From Pseudorasbora parva (Eukaryota; Chordata; Actinopteri; Cypriniformes; Gobionidae), in assembly GCF_024679245.1 (NCBI RefSeq), contig NC_090172.1, positions 1,515,001-1,579,000 of the forward strand: a stretch of 64,000 nt of DNA, read 5' to 3'. Numbering within the stretch: position 1 is the stretch's first letter; every line of letters begins with the position of its first letter. This document shows, in pieces, positions 43,270 through 51,845 of the stretch. The translations under genes and the position numbers were made by a program. Under the pieces are notes generated by a model. It worked only from the letters and a program-made list of their open reading frames with translations, made no database searches and had not been told where the DNA came from.

Positions 43270-43746
43270 ATGTCTCATTATTATAACCCCCGAGAGACGA
43301 ATGCTGCCGAATATGTCAATTACTACCGAAATCAGGCCGGCGGTGGTCTGCCAGGATACTCAGGGGGCGGAGTCATGTATGGGGCAGGTCTGGGAGGGCT
43401 GTTCAGAGGTTTGTTTAGGATGGCTATACCATTTCTAAAAAGAGGGTTCAGTATAGCTAAACCGCACCTAAAATCAGCCGCTAAAAATATAGTAACAGAT
43501 GTCGTCTCAAATGCATTGACAAGATCGTATAACGACAACGCTAAACCACAAGACGGGTCAGGTCTGATGGTCATGGCACGTAAGAGGTTGTCTAAACCAC
43601 CGGGGGTAAGGAGGCGTGGTCGCACAATAAAGAGGAAGAAGAAAACAACACATGCACCAAAGAAATTCTCAGTCGTCCGCAGAAAGCGTAAGAAGTCTGT
43701 AAGACGAAACCTGTCGGTCAGGAGATCCATAAAAACCATTTTCTAA
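43270..43746 (+). CDS. Polinton basic virion protein (pX/pVI-like)
   Basis: 158 residues. A Gly-rich N-terminus, then an amphipathic helix (GLFRGLFRMAIPFLKRG, residues 45-59) and a very basic C-terminus (VRRRGRTIKRKKK, VVRRKRKKSVRR) suited to condensing DNA. Residues 36-40 (MYGAG) fit the adenovirus-type protease site (M/I/L)-x-G-x|G, suggesting maturation by the element's own protease. Equivalent small basic proteins sit beside the capsid genes in adintovirus-like elements. Separated from both neighbours by a single base. Confidence 0.75.
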   Translation: MSHYYNPRETNAAEYVNYYRNQAGGGLPGYSGGGVMYGAGLGGLFRGLFRMAIPFLKRGFSIAKPHLKSAAKNIVTDVVSNALTRSYNDNAKPQDGSGLMVMARKRLSKPPGVRRRGRTIKRKKKTTHAPKKFSVVRRKRKKSVRRNLSVRRSIKTIF

Positions 43747-43747
43747 C

Positions 43748-45055
43748 ATGGCATTACTGCATCGCATGTCGGGGGAATGTATCAAGTCTGAGTTGGATTT
43801 ATTTACAGTTCCACTGACTCAGACGGTTATTGAGAAAAACAGCTATGTAGAAGTACCCCCTTTATCAGCCATATCGGACAGCGCTCCATTGGAGTTTTAT
43901 ATACCTGGAAACGGCGAGGATTATGTGGATCTAAATAACACCTTGCTCTATCTCCGTCTTAAAATCACACTGCCTAACGGTGATGACATCCCAGACACAG
44001 CCAGGGTTGGTCTAATAAACTACCCCGGTGCTACTATATTTTCACAAGTAGATGTGAGTCTCGGTGACCGTTTGATATCACAGAGTTCGAGCACGTATCC
44101 TTACCGGTGCATCATCGAGAGTCTCATCAATTACAGTAAAGATGCTCTGGAATCACTTTTCTCAGCAGGATTGTTTTACAAGGATACATCCGAGCATATG
44201 GACGCTGCCGACCCCACGGGGCGTAACACCGGATTGGGAAAGAGATCTCAATACACAAATGAGAGCAAAACAGTTGAGCTGCTGGCACCTATTCACAGTG
44301 ATATCTTCTTTCAGGAAAAATTAATGTTAAATGGGGTTGACATTAAAATACGTATGATCAGAGGTAAAGACGAATTCTGCCTGATGAAAACCGGGGATAT
44401 AGCTTACAAATTAAAAATCATGTCAGCATCCCTGTTTGTCAAGAAAGTGTCTGTATCTCCACCCGTGAGACTGGGTCATGCGCAAGCTCTGCTCTCAACT
44501 ACCGCTAAGTACCCCATAGACCGAGTATGTTTAAAAAATTTCTCCATACCAGCCGGGAGCCGCGTTTCAAATCAAGAAAATTTGTTCTTAGGAACACTAC
44601 CCAAATCTCTAGTCCTTGCTATGGTCGATAATGACTCATTCACAGGTTCCTACAGGAAAAACCCCTTTGCCTTCAAACACTATGACTTGGAGTACCTAGC
44701 GGTATATGTTGATGGACAACAATTCCCTGCCAAGCCCCTACAGCCCGACTTTGATGCAGGGCTAGCTGTACGTGAATTTTACCAGCTGGTTATGGCATCC
44801 GGGAGGCATCTGAAAAACCAATCCCTATCTATCGATAGGAATGATTTCCTCAATGGATACGCTCTTTATGCCTTTAATCTCACACCTGATGAAGACTGCG
44901 GTCAGCACATATCTCTTGTCAAGTCCGGCAATATCAGACTTGAAGCCCGGTTTAAAAACCCTCTACCGCATACTATTAATTTAATAGTCTATGCCGTGTT
45001 TGACAGTATCATCGAAGTCTCTAACCGCAGACAGGTCCTGGTTGATTACTATTAA
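43748..45055 (+). CDS. Polinton major capsid protein (double jelly-roll)
   Basis: 435 residues. N-terminal ECIKSELDLFTVPLTQTVIE and the LEFYIPGNGEDYVDLNNTLLYLRLKI stretch (quoted in part) are typical of the hexon-like Polinton capsid proteins, and VDVSLGDRLIS and LMLNGVDIKIRMIR are further family motifs. Two jelly-roll folds per subunit form the trimeric capsomer. Length is close to the 400-600 usual in the family. The stop is followed by one base and the protease ATG. Confidence 0.9.
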   Translation: MALLHRMSGECIKSELDLFTVPLTQTVIEKNSYVEVPPLSAISDSAPLEFYIPGNGEDYVDLNNTLLYLRLKITLPNGDDIPDTARVGLINYPGATIFSQVDVSLGDRLISQSSSTYPYRCIIESLINYSKDALESLFSAGLFYKDTSEHMDAADPTGRNTGLGKRSQYTNESKTVELLAPIHSDIFFQEKLMLNGVDIKIRMIRGKDEFCLMKTGDIAYKLKIMSASLFVKKVSVSPPVRLGHAQALLSTTAKYPIDRVCLKNFSIPAGSRVSNQENLFLGTLPKSLVLAMVDNDSFTGSYRKNPFAFKHYDLEYLAVYVDGQQFPAKPLQPDFDAGLAVREFYQLVMASGRHLKNQSLSIDRNDFLNGYALYAFNLTPDEDCGQHISLVKSGNIRLEARFKNPLPHTINLIVYAVFDSIIEVSNRRQVLVDYY

Positions 45056-45056
45056 A

Positions 45057-45593
45057 ATGAACACAGTGCAGCTGACGGCTATCTTGGACAAAATTATGTG
45101 CACCGCAAATTTTATCGGGGTTCTAGCCAGCGATCAACTACCAATAAGCCCTATAAGGACCTTACCAGCGGTGACTATAATTAATACGGACCCGTCCCAC
45201 CTGCCGGGGGAACACTGGACCGCTGTTTATTTAACCGAGCACGGCCCAGCCTGTTTTTTCGACAGTTATGGTAACTCGCCTTACAGTGTCCTATTTCCAT
45301 CAACCATCAAAAACTTTCTAGAAATCAATGACCCAACCATCGCATATTCTGCCAGACGTGTGCAGGATTTATCATCGGACATGTGCGGACAACATTGTTT
45401 GTTTTTTCTGTACCACATAACCAGAGGGTTCGGCTATAATGATGTGATGGAGCTCTATGGTGATGATTGTATTAAAAATGATAAAATGGTATCACTGTTT
45501 GTGAAAAGATTAAGACCGTATGGTTGTAATGAAAAAATGTATCCATGTATTCACTGTGTGCAGACTAGTAATGCCTCTATGAACCATGTATAA
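45057..45593 (+). CDS. Polinton adenain-type cysteine protease
   Basis: 178 residues. Matures virion proteins in adenovirus-like particles. Catalytic layout matches adenain: His53 (GEHWTAVY), Asp69 (FFDSYG), Gln103 and Cys110 (VQDLSSDMCGQHC), with Gln and Cys seven residues apart as in adenovirus protease. Start chosen at 45,057, just after the capsid stop; an upstream extension in this frame lacks similarity. Candidate substrates are the proteins at 43,270-43,746 and 46,485-46,820. Confidence 0.92.
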   Translation: MNTVQLTAILDKIMCTANFIGVLASDQLPISPIRTLPAVTIINTDPSHLPGEHWTAVYLTEHGPACFFDSYGNSPYSVLFPSTIKNFLEINDPTIAYSARRVQDLSSDMCGQHCLFFLYHITRGFGYNDVMELYGDDCIKNDKMVSLFVKRLRPYGCNEKMYPCIHCVQTSNASMNHV

Positions 45594-45622
45594 GAATCGA
45601 TGTTGTATTTATGGTGATTATA

Positions 45623-45664
45623 AATAAAACTCTTTCAAACCATCATCTTTTAGAATCTTTTATT
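45623..45664. terminator. Convergent poly(A) signals
   Basis: AATAAA at 45,623-45,628 serves the rightward genes and TTTATT at 45,659-45,664 (AATAAA on the minus strand) serves the leftward genes. Both lie within the 121-base gap between the converging genes. Confidence 0.8.
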
Positions 45665-45714
45665 TCAATCTCAATTACACAACAATGCACATAAACATTA
45701 ATATTAACAAAATC

Positions 45715-46482
45715 TCAAAACTCTATCCACTGTCTCCGGTCAATATTTGGGGATTTAAATGGTAGATCTTCAGACTGTGGAGATGAGGACCGTCGTTTTT
45801 TTTTAATCTTTTTAGAATGCAGACCGAGATCCAGAGGCGTTGTGACCGGTTTACTCTTCAAAGAATTAATCGTATGTCTTACATGATGATTCGGTACGGT
45901 AGAAAACGGAATGTTTAATTCAGCAAATGCATGTAGAAACTCTGACCATCCTAGAGGCCTTCGGTCATCCCGCACCTTGTTCGGGGCGGTGATATTTTTC
46001 AGTAAATCAAGCATGTGGGACCCAGGTATAGCTTTACCCCTGAACACAAACTCACCCGTCTCGGTCCAGCTGCTTACTCCTTTAGCTTTAGACAGTTTGT
46101 CTAATATGTATTTCGTGTTTTTCAAGCTCCTCATTGGCACATTCTTCAGAACTTCGGCCACAACATCTTCCGCACCTTCGCGGTCTTTTGAGTCAGAAGA
46201 GCGGGAATCATCTTTATGACTTGGGTCAGGATTCGGTAAAGAGAGCGTTAAAACGTTGGTCTCCCGATCACCTTGCTTAACGATTGTTAAAAATCGGGTC
46301 AGTATGTTTGTGTATAGTTTGACTTTTTCATGCTGATCCAAATCGGTCCTTAGTAAAATATTTCTTATCGATTTATCCAGATCATTTTCTACGACATGTT
46401 GAATATTCTCACGAACATTTCCAGTTTTCATGTTTTCCAACTGATGCTGTGGTACTAAATACATTTTCTCAGCGTATTCCAT
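45715..46482 (-). CDS. Conserved Polinton protein of unknown function
   Basis: 255 residues from the ATG of MEYAEKMYLVP. N-terminal half helical and charged (HEKVKLYTNILTRFL), a Ser/Asp-rich linker, then a globular part with FVFRGKAIPGSHMLDLLKNI and PLGWSEFLHAFAELNIP, and a basic C-terminus (KKIKKKRRSSS) that looks like a nuclear localisation signal. The FxGKxIPGS motif is one I associate with a protein often found beside the ATPase in animal Polintons, but its role is not known. Starts two bases after the stop of the upstream gene. Confidence 0.75.
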   Translation of the reverse strand: MEYAEKMYLVPQHQLENMKTGNVRENIQHVVENDLDKSIRNILLRTDLDQHEKVKLYTNILTRFLTIVKQGDRETNVLTLSLPNPDPSHKDDSRSSDSKDREGAEDVVAEVLKNVPMRSLKNTKYILDKLSKAKGVSSWTETGEFVFRGKAIPGSHMLDLLKNITAPNKVRDDRRPLGWSEFLHAFAELNIPFSTVPNHHVRHTINSLKSKPVTTPLDLGLHSKKIKKKRRSSSPQSEDLPFKSPNIDRRQWIEF

Positions 46483-46484
46483 CC

Positions 46485-46820
46485 TCACCTCCGTCCCGAA
46501 GTTATCAAACTAGAAATAAATGGGACTGCTACGCTTAGGAGCGGTAAAAGAAATCCTCCTGTCTGGTTGAAGACTTGCTTCTTGGCTGCTATAGCTATTT
46601 TTTTGTCTGCAACAAATTTTATTTCGCCTTTTCTCCTTTTCAGTTTGCGGTACTGATGTTGATTAATTGGGATTGTACCGTAGAGGATGTTAAGAGCCAC
46701 TTCGCACAATGTTAAAATGAGTTCGTCAGATGCTGATTGTAAAATAAGTCGCCGTTGCTTGGGGGTAGCCTTATGTAATAGTTTTAACAGAGGCAGATGC
46801 TTACATAGTCTGGCGGACAT
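46485..46820 (-). CDS. Small Polinton protein with protease site and hydrophobic tail
   Basis: 111 residues. N-terminal helical region (LLKLLHKATPKQRRLILQSA), a basic centre (KLKRRKGEIKF) and residues 86-89 QTGG, a good adenain-type site of form (M/I/L/N/Q)-x-G-G|x. After it comes a 22-residue hydrophobic, amphipathic-looking tail ending TSGRR. The layout suggests a virion protein whose tail is released on maturation, comparable in principle to adenovirus pVI; this is inference. Lies 9 bases after the ATPase stop and 2 bases before the next ATG. Confidence 0.8.
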   Translation of the reverse strand: MSARLCKHLPLLKLLHKATPKQRRLILQSASDELILTLCEVALNILYGTIPINQHQYRKLKRRKGEIKFVADKKIAIAAKKQVFNQTGGFLLPLLSVAVPFISSLITSGRR

Positions 46821-46829
46821 TTCTGCTGT

Positions 46830-47528
46830 TCAGGTTCTTCTTTTTTTCTGTAGATAAACCACTTGACGATCAGAAAGCAAATCCGTTCTGAGGCGATATT
46901 GTTCGGGTGTTTTTGCTTTATAGTCTATCATTAAATAACCGAAAGGTTGACTAGTAGCATCTCGATAGCACTCCATAAAGTATTTAGCATTTCCAGGATA
47001 CATTTGACGGCCTAGCACAGCTACTTGATTGGCATCCCGGGGGTTTTTAAACAGTATTAAGTAATTTGTATTTAAGCTAATGGTACGGCTCGATTTACCT
47101 TGAACAAATAAATTTTGAGTGATATATATAGCACTAAGATTGCGATGATGTACATATTGAGTGAACACCCGTTCAATCTCGGCGTTTCCAGATGCTTGCT
47201 GCATCATATCATCGATGACGAGAAGGTTCACTTTGTTGACGGGTAACAGATAATCATCATTCAGACTCTGTGGTATTCCTTCCACAAATTTAATATCATA
47301 CAATTTAAGTAATTCATCATACAGAGGTTGCCAACAATCATACAAAAAAACAATGTTTTCAATTTTTTTAGAAATAAAATCCATACTGTTTTCCAACAAA
47401 AGTTTCACAAAATAAGACTTTCCAGAATTCGATGGTCCTGTTATCACACAACTGAATGGATGTTGAAGTCTGAAATCAAAATCAGAGGCTTCCCTCGACC
47501 CCCGGTGCATCATCAGATCAGTAGCCAT
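46830..47528 (-). CDS. Polinton genome-packaging ATPase (FtsK/HerA-like, A32 type)
   Basis: 232 residues from the ATG at 47,528. Walker A GPSNSGKS at residues 31-38, Walker B NLLVIDDMM at 101-109, followed by the QYVHHRNLSAIYITQN sensor-like strand. Drives DNA into preformed capsids. The start overlaps the last 11 bases of the polymerase gene; the upstream in-frame extension to 47,576 lies wholly inside the polymerase and is unlikely to be used. Confidence 0.92.
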   Translation of the reverse strand: MATDLMMHRGSREASDFDFRLQHPFSCVITGPSNSGKSYFVKLLLENSMDFISKKIENIVFLYDCWQPLYDELLKLYDIKFVEGIPQSLNDDYLLPVNKVNLLVIDDMMQQASGNAEIERVFTQYVHHRNLSAIYITQNLFVQGKSSRTISLNTNYLILFKNPRDANQVAVLGRQMYPGNAKYFMECYRDATSQPFGYLMIDYKAKTPEQYRLRTDLLSDRQVVYLQKKRRT

Positions 47529-50500
47529 AAGGGAGAGTTGTAAAATCAGGCAAAAGTCTACGCTTATTGTACACAACCTTAAACCTTTTAACGACTGATT
47601 TGTTGTGCAATGTGAGAGTCTTTTTATTCCTCACAATGTTTTCAGAATGAGCCAGGATGTATTTTGCATCATCCGATGATGTCACATAGTTGTCAACCAG
47701 ACCAATAAGACTGTCCAAACAGATAACTTTGGAATTTTTAGCATTTAGCGTTATGCCCTTAGCTTTCATGCATACTTTACCTTTGGCGGTGCGATACCCA
47801 TAAGATTTTGGGCCGCTGGAGCAAAACTCAGTGATATAATCCCCATCATCTATTTCGTTCGTCAACTCGCCCAAATGATCCCCAAGAGGCGGGTCCCAAT
47901 CCCCATCCCTAGACAGGAAAATTACACTATCTGTGTCGGAGTATAATAGCCGATCGTCGAGTTTGTCCATGAGTTCGTACAACTCCAGTCGGGCATGGGC
48001 AGTTGTAAATGCCCCTACAAATACATTAATATCATTAGTCTCAACATCATCTCCTTTCGCAGGTAGATGTTGGACAAGTGCCACATCGTCCGAGACAAAT
48101 GAAAAATAGGACACAGTGGATGTTTCACCAAAAACAATTCTGGTGAATTGTTCGGGGTCATTCACAAGTGTCGTTTGCGGTAACCGTTCTCTCATAGAGA
48201 ACCGGCCCCACAAACTGTTCAAGAGTAATTTGTTGATAGCCCTCTGGGCGGGGTTGTGTGTGATCTCGTTGGGGTCAAGTTGAATCCCCTCTTTTTCGTA
48301 ATACTCGCGAATGTACGACTCTTTGTCACTGGCTGTAATAACATTCGACGGATACCCCGATGCCTGCTGCTTCAAACGCAAAAATGTCTTTACGTATTCA
48401 CTAAACAGACTGTCTGACTGTTGTGAAAAGTGCCAGACTTCGTCTATTTTAGCTACTACATAGCCTTTCTCGATGGCTTTTAAAAGCTCGAGAGTGACCC
48501 AACAACCATCGAGAGCTCTATCCTCATCATCGTGGTTACAGACAGCCGTCTGGTTTTGAGCATGTGCGCATGTACGGCATAACGGGAACATGAGTTTCCC
48601 GTTGCATCTGTAAGGGAGAACCGGATGCAGTAATTTGCGGGGCGGATAGACTTTGGCTTTTATCAATCCGTAATAATTTTCGATCGGTTCGAAATCTTTG
48701 AAAATTATTTGAGGGTGACCGATCGGATAGCTTTTCCTAGCCTGACAAAACGGATATAAACTCGTGAAATCTACGTAGCTTATTTTCTCACCATCATTAG
48801 TTTTGTGATAGAGTTTATAAGCATTAGTTCGTCCTCCAAACAGAGCGTCTCGTGGCTTCAACCTCTCGGGGGCTGTATAAGTACTCATAAATTCCATCAC
48901 ATCAGGATCAGTCTTTTTCAGTTTGCCCCATTCGCACTCCCATAGCACCTCGATTTGTAAACCGTACGAGTTCTGTAGAATTTCAATCTTTTCATCGAAC
49001 TGTCTCCTGAGAACACTAAAAGGTACTCTCGACAATGGATGCTTGTGGTGGGGCTCGAATCGACACGAATGCCCATGGTGAATACACCCGTTGTACTCTA
49101 ACCCATGTTTCACACCATCCTGTTCGTAGTACCCATCTAAAAAGTAACGACCGATCGACACTTCACCGTGATTTACAGCGTGGTGAATGTCTACGTCCCT
49201 AGTCTTTTTTACAAACTCCAACCATTCGATCGATGCGTTTGAGTAAGTTTTACTCTGGCGTACATATGCATTATTATGTGTTAGAGCCAGTGTATCACGG
49301 TCAAGATAGTGCGTTTTGAACACACCCATGCTGCAGCTTGCTAACGTCGTGAACGCAAATGGGTCAAGTTGGGTGCATTCTATGAATGCCTCGCGGTATT
49401 TCATACATGCTTCGCGTAATAAAACGACATCGTTGACCCCATAATCATACAGCTGCTTCTTAAAGTCAAACAGTTGACCTGTAGTTGTACTGTACCACGC
49501 ATCGAACTTTACCCTATCCTTGTCGGACATGTTATCGTAGCTGTAGTACTTTTTGTCAGGGTAGGGGCCTATATAGTGATCATTTTCGGCCGTGTTAAAC
49601 ACATGTGGAAAATAGCCTTTGCCGCTGCTGTATAAGTTTAAAGCATCAGGCATCTTAGACAAAGCCATTGGGATGAAAGCGTAGCTGTCAATATAACGTT
49701 GTTCATATTCGTCGTCATACATAAAGATCAATTTACAACCCTGCATTATGACATCGAGCGTTAACCCAGCTTTGCAAAAATACTCCAGAATTAGGAACGA
49801 GTCAAATCGGGACGCGTAATGGGCGATGAAACAGTACCCATTATATCGCGGTTGTCTGAACCGCGTGATTAGTCGTGCAATACAGTCGGGACCTTCGGCC
49901 ACAAATGCCTTACCCTTAAAAGTAATTGCACATACGAAATTAGCCACGTGTTTACCGTTTTCATAACGAGTTTCGAAATCGTAGAATATGTATTTTTCGG
50001 TAAGCGTCTTGCGCTCAACGGGTTGTATGAAACATTGATGAGATGCGCCACTCGGAAGTATCTCATGGCAATGTACACAGCGTGAGGGTTCACATGTGTG
50101 TTGGCGTCTTGCGATGGTGTATCGTCTGTTACATAGTTTACAATATTTTATAACATTGCATGGCACGAACTCTAGGTCTGGAACGTTTTTTTTATGCATC
50201 TCGAAACAGTAGCTGGACTTACAGAAACGTAGGCAATCGGGACAATGCACTGTTCTTTTAGGGGTTCTGTAACATTCGCTGTCATAACATACATTGCATA
50301 CGTGCTTGCAGTGGTGATTTCTACGGTTTGTGTAACCTTTATAGCAGAATTCACAGACATACGGTGTACCGATGAACGCTGTCAAATTCAGTATCATATA
50401 GTAATGATCATCATGCAAATAGAGACAGACTGTTTTCGGATGAGGGTCGTCATTGTTTTTGTATGTTTCCACCGCTCCGGCATTTGTTCTGTAAAAAACA

Positions 50501-51681
50501 ACAATTTTGATACCCAATAGGTTTTCGAACACCCCCACGTTATCAAGGCCGATTTTATCATGGATTGAGAAGCCTGCATTGTTGTGTATGATAGTCGCCA
50601 GTCTTTCTAACTCACTGTCGGGTGTTTGAGGATTGAGAAAATGCGCAAGACAGATAGAGAAGCATAATTTATTTGAGATATTCACCGGTGCAAATAACGA
50701 CATCTTTTTTTTCTTGATAACTTGATGAAGCGCTGTAGACGTGAGCTTGCGACGTTGTCCCCCACCACCTTGTCTGTTCATAGCTATGCTAGCATCGATC
50801 TCGACAGCGTCGTCCGACAAAATCCGATCGTCGCTTTGTAAAACTCTTTCAAATTGATCGAGAAACATCCCGACGTCATAATTATTGCCGGGTGTTAAAA
50901 CGGAATTAATGGGGGACTTCAAAGATGATGACGAGACGGATAAATTGATAATGCTACCCTCACCACCAATATCTCTAGCAAACGATACTATATCGCTGAA
51001 GGTATCGTGTAAAAAATTGTGATAAGTAGCCAAATCAGTGGAGTTAATCTCTCTCAGATTCATGGAACGGCGCAATTGCACGCTGTTGAAACGACGTTTC
51101 GGTAAAACATGATATCCATTTACAGTACCACCATGACGAATCAGCGTTTCAATGTTTGGGTGTCTAGCGGGGGATCTATCCGTATTACTAATAGTCGGCT
51201 GTTCAGACAGTGAATTACCTGTTGTGAGGGCAGAGTTGGTAGATAATGATTGCGCAACATCGTTGTTACCTGTTGGGGTTGTGGTGGTACTAGTCGATGG
51301 TTGCTCGGCATCTATGTCACCTGTAGAGAACATGGTATCTGTACATTTTGACCTAGATTCATTATTCAAACCGCCCCCGTGTTGTGCTTCCTGTATACAG
51401 TAATTTAACAACTCCTGTAATCGTTCAGACAAATTGGTAATGGGGTATTGGTCTAAAAGCAACTCTAAACTGTTCAAATTAGTTCCATGATGTGTTGTAT
51501 CATCAGTAAAATACATATCTATAGATTCTGGATACATATTTATAATTTCTTGTAATCTAGCGCACAGAACGTCATGGGTTTCAGCATCCATGTCACGGAC
51601 AATCTGTAACAGGGCTGGGAGGGTATGGTCTGGATGACAGGAATGTACATCGTCTCTGCAAAAACATCTCTCGCTGGCCAT
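47518..51681 (-). CDS. Polinton protein-primed family B DNA polymerase
   Basis: 1,387 residues, one open frame. Residues 1-330: low-complexity Ser/Thr/Asn-rich extension, possibly including the terminal protein. 335-440: an OTU-like segment (KLCFSICLAHFL, DDHYYMILNLTAF). 443-550: at least five Cys/His pairs forming zinc fingers. Exonuclease: YDFET at 567-571, HYASRFD at 621-627, YGVND at 747-751. 845-925: Vsr-like insertion. Polymerase: motif A DFTSLYP (971), motif B KLLLNSLWG (1151), motif C YSDTDS (1247), then KAKGI. Protein priming fits the linear inverted-repeat genome. The next gene (ATPase) overlaps its end by 11 bases. Confidence 0.95.
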   Translation of the reverse strand: MASERCFCRDDVHSCHPDHTLPALLQIVRDMDAETHDVLCARLQEIINMYPESIDMYFTDDTTHHGTNLNSLELLLDQYPITNLSERLQELLNYCIQEAQHGGGLNNESRSKCTDTMFSTGDIDAEQPSTSTTTTPTGNNDVAQSLSTNSALTTGNSLSEQPTISNTDRSPARHPNIETLIRHGGTVNGYHVLPKRRFNSVQLRRSMNLREINSTDLATYHNFLHDTFSDIVSFARDIGGEGSIINLSVSSSSLKSPINSVLTPGNNYDVGMFLDQFERVLQSDDRILSDDAVEIDASIAMNRQGGGGQRRKLTSTALHQVIKKKKMSLFAPVNISNKLCFSICLAHFLNPQTPDSELERLATIIHNNAGFSIHDKIGLDNVGVFENLLGIKIVVFYRTNAGAVETYKNNDDPHPKTVCLYLHDDHYYMILNLTAFIGTPYVCEFCYKGYTNRRNHHCKHVCNVCYDSECYRTPKRTVHCPDCLRFCKSSYCFEMHKKNVPDLEFVPCNVIKYCKLCNRRYTIARRQHTCEPSRCVHCHEILPSGASHQCFIQPVERKTLTEKYIFYDFETRYENGKHVANFVCAITFKGKAFVAEGPDCIARLITRFRQPRYNGYCFIAHYASRFDSFLILEYFCKAGLTLDVIMQGCKLIFMYDDEYEQRYIDSYAFIPMALSKMPDALNLYSSGKGYFPHVFNTAENDHYIGPYPDKKYYSYDNMSDKDRVKFDAWYSTTTGQLFDFKKQLYDYGVNDVVLLREACMKYREAFIECTQLDPFAFTTLASCSMGVFKTHYLDRDTLALTHNNAYVRQSKTYSNASIEWLEFVKKTRDVDIHHAVNHGEVSIGRYFLDGYYEQDGVKHGLEYNGCIHHGHSCRFEPHHKHPLSRVPFSVLRRQFDEKIEILQNSYGLQIEVLWECEWGKLKKTDPDVMEFMSTYTAPERLKPRDALFGGRTNAYKLYHKTNDGEKISYVDFTSLYPFCQARKSYPIGHPQIIFKDFEPIENYYGLIKAKVYPPRKLLHPVLPYRCNGKLMFPLCRTCAHAQNQTAVCNHDDEDRALDGCWVTLELLKAIEKGYVVAKIDEVWHFSQQSDSLFSEYVKTFLRLKQQASGYPSNVITASDKESYIREYYEKEGIQLDPNEITHNPAQRAINKLLLNSLWGRFSMRERLPQTTLVNDPEQFTRIVFGETSTVSYFSFVSDDVALVQHLPAKGDDVETNDINVFVGAFTTAHARLELYELMDKLDDRLLYSDTDSVIFLSRDGDWDPPLGDHLGELTNEIDDGDYITEFCSSGPKSYGYRTAKGKVCMKAKGITLNAKNSKVICLDSLIGLVDNYVTSSDDAKYILAHSENIVRNKKTLTLHNKSVVKRFKVVYNKRRLLPDFTTLPYGY

Positions 51682-51689
51682 TTTTAATA

Positions 51690-51695
51690 TTTATT
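51690..51695 (-). terminator. Possible poly(A) signal of the spliced gene
   Basis: AATAAA on the minus strand, 150 bases after the stop of the spliced gene and 9 bases before the polymerase ATG. The same AT-rich stretch could serve as the polymerase promoter. Confidence 0.4.
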
Positions 51696-51845
51696 TAGTT
51701 CAAAACCAATATTGGAAAACAAAATTATGAAGTATAACAAAACTGACGTTTACAAATATGTAGGAAAACAAAAATCATAACAAAGAGAGACAATAAGAAA
51801 TGATATTACAAATCACAAATGTGTAAAACAAAAACAAAACAGTTT

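Noticed and set aside
44991..45056. Upstream extension of the protease frame
   Set aside because: Lies inside the capsid gene and has no protease similarity; the ATG at 45,057 gives the normal adenain N-terminus.
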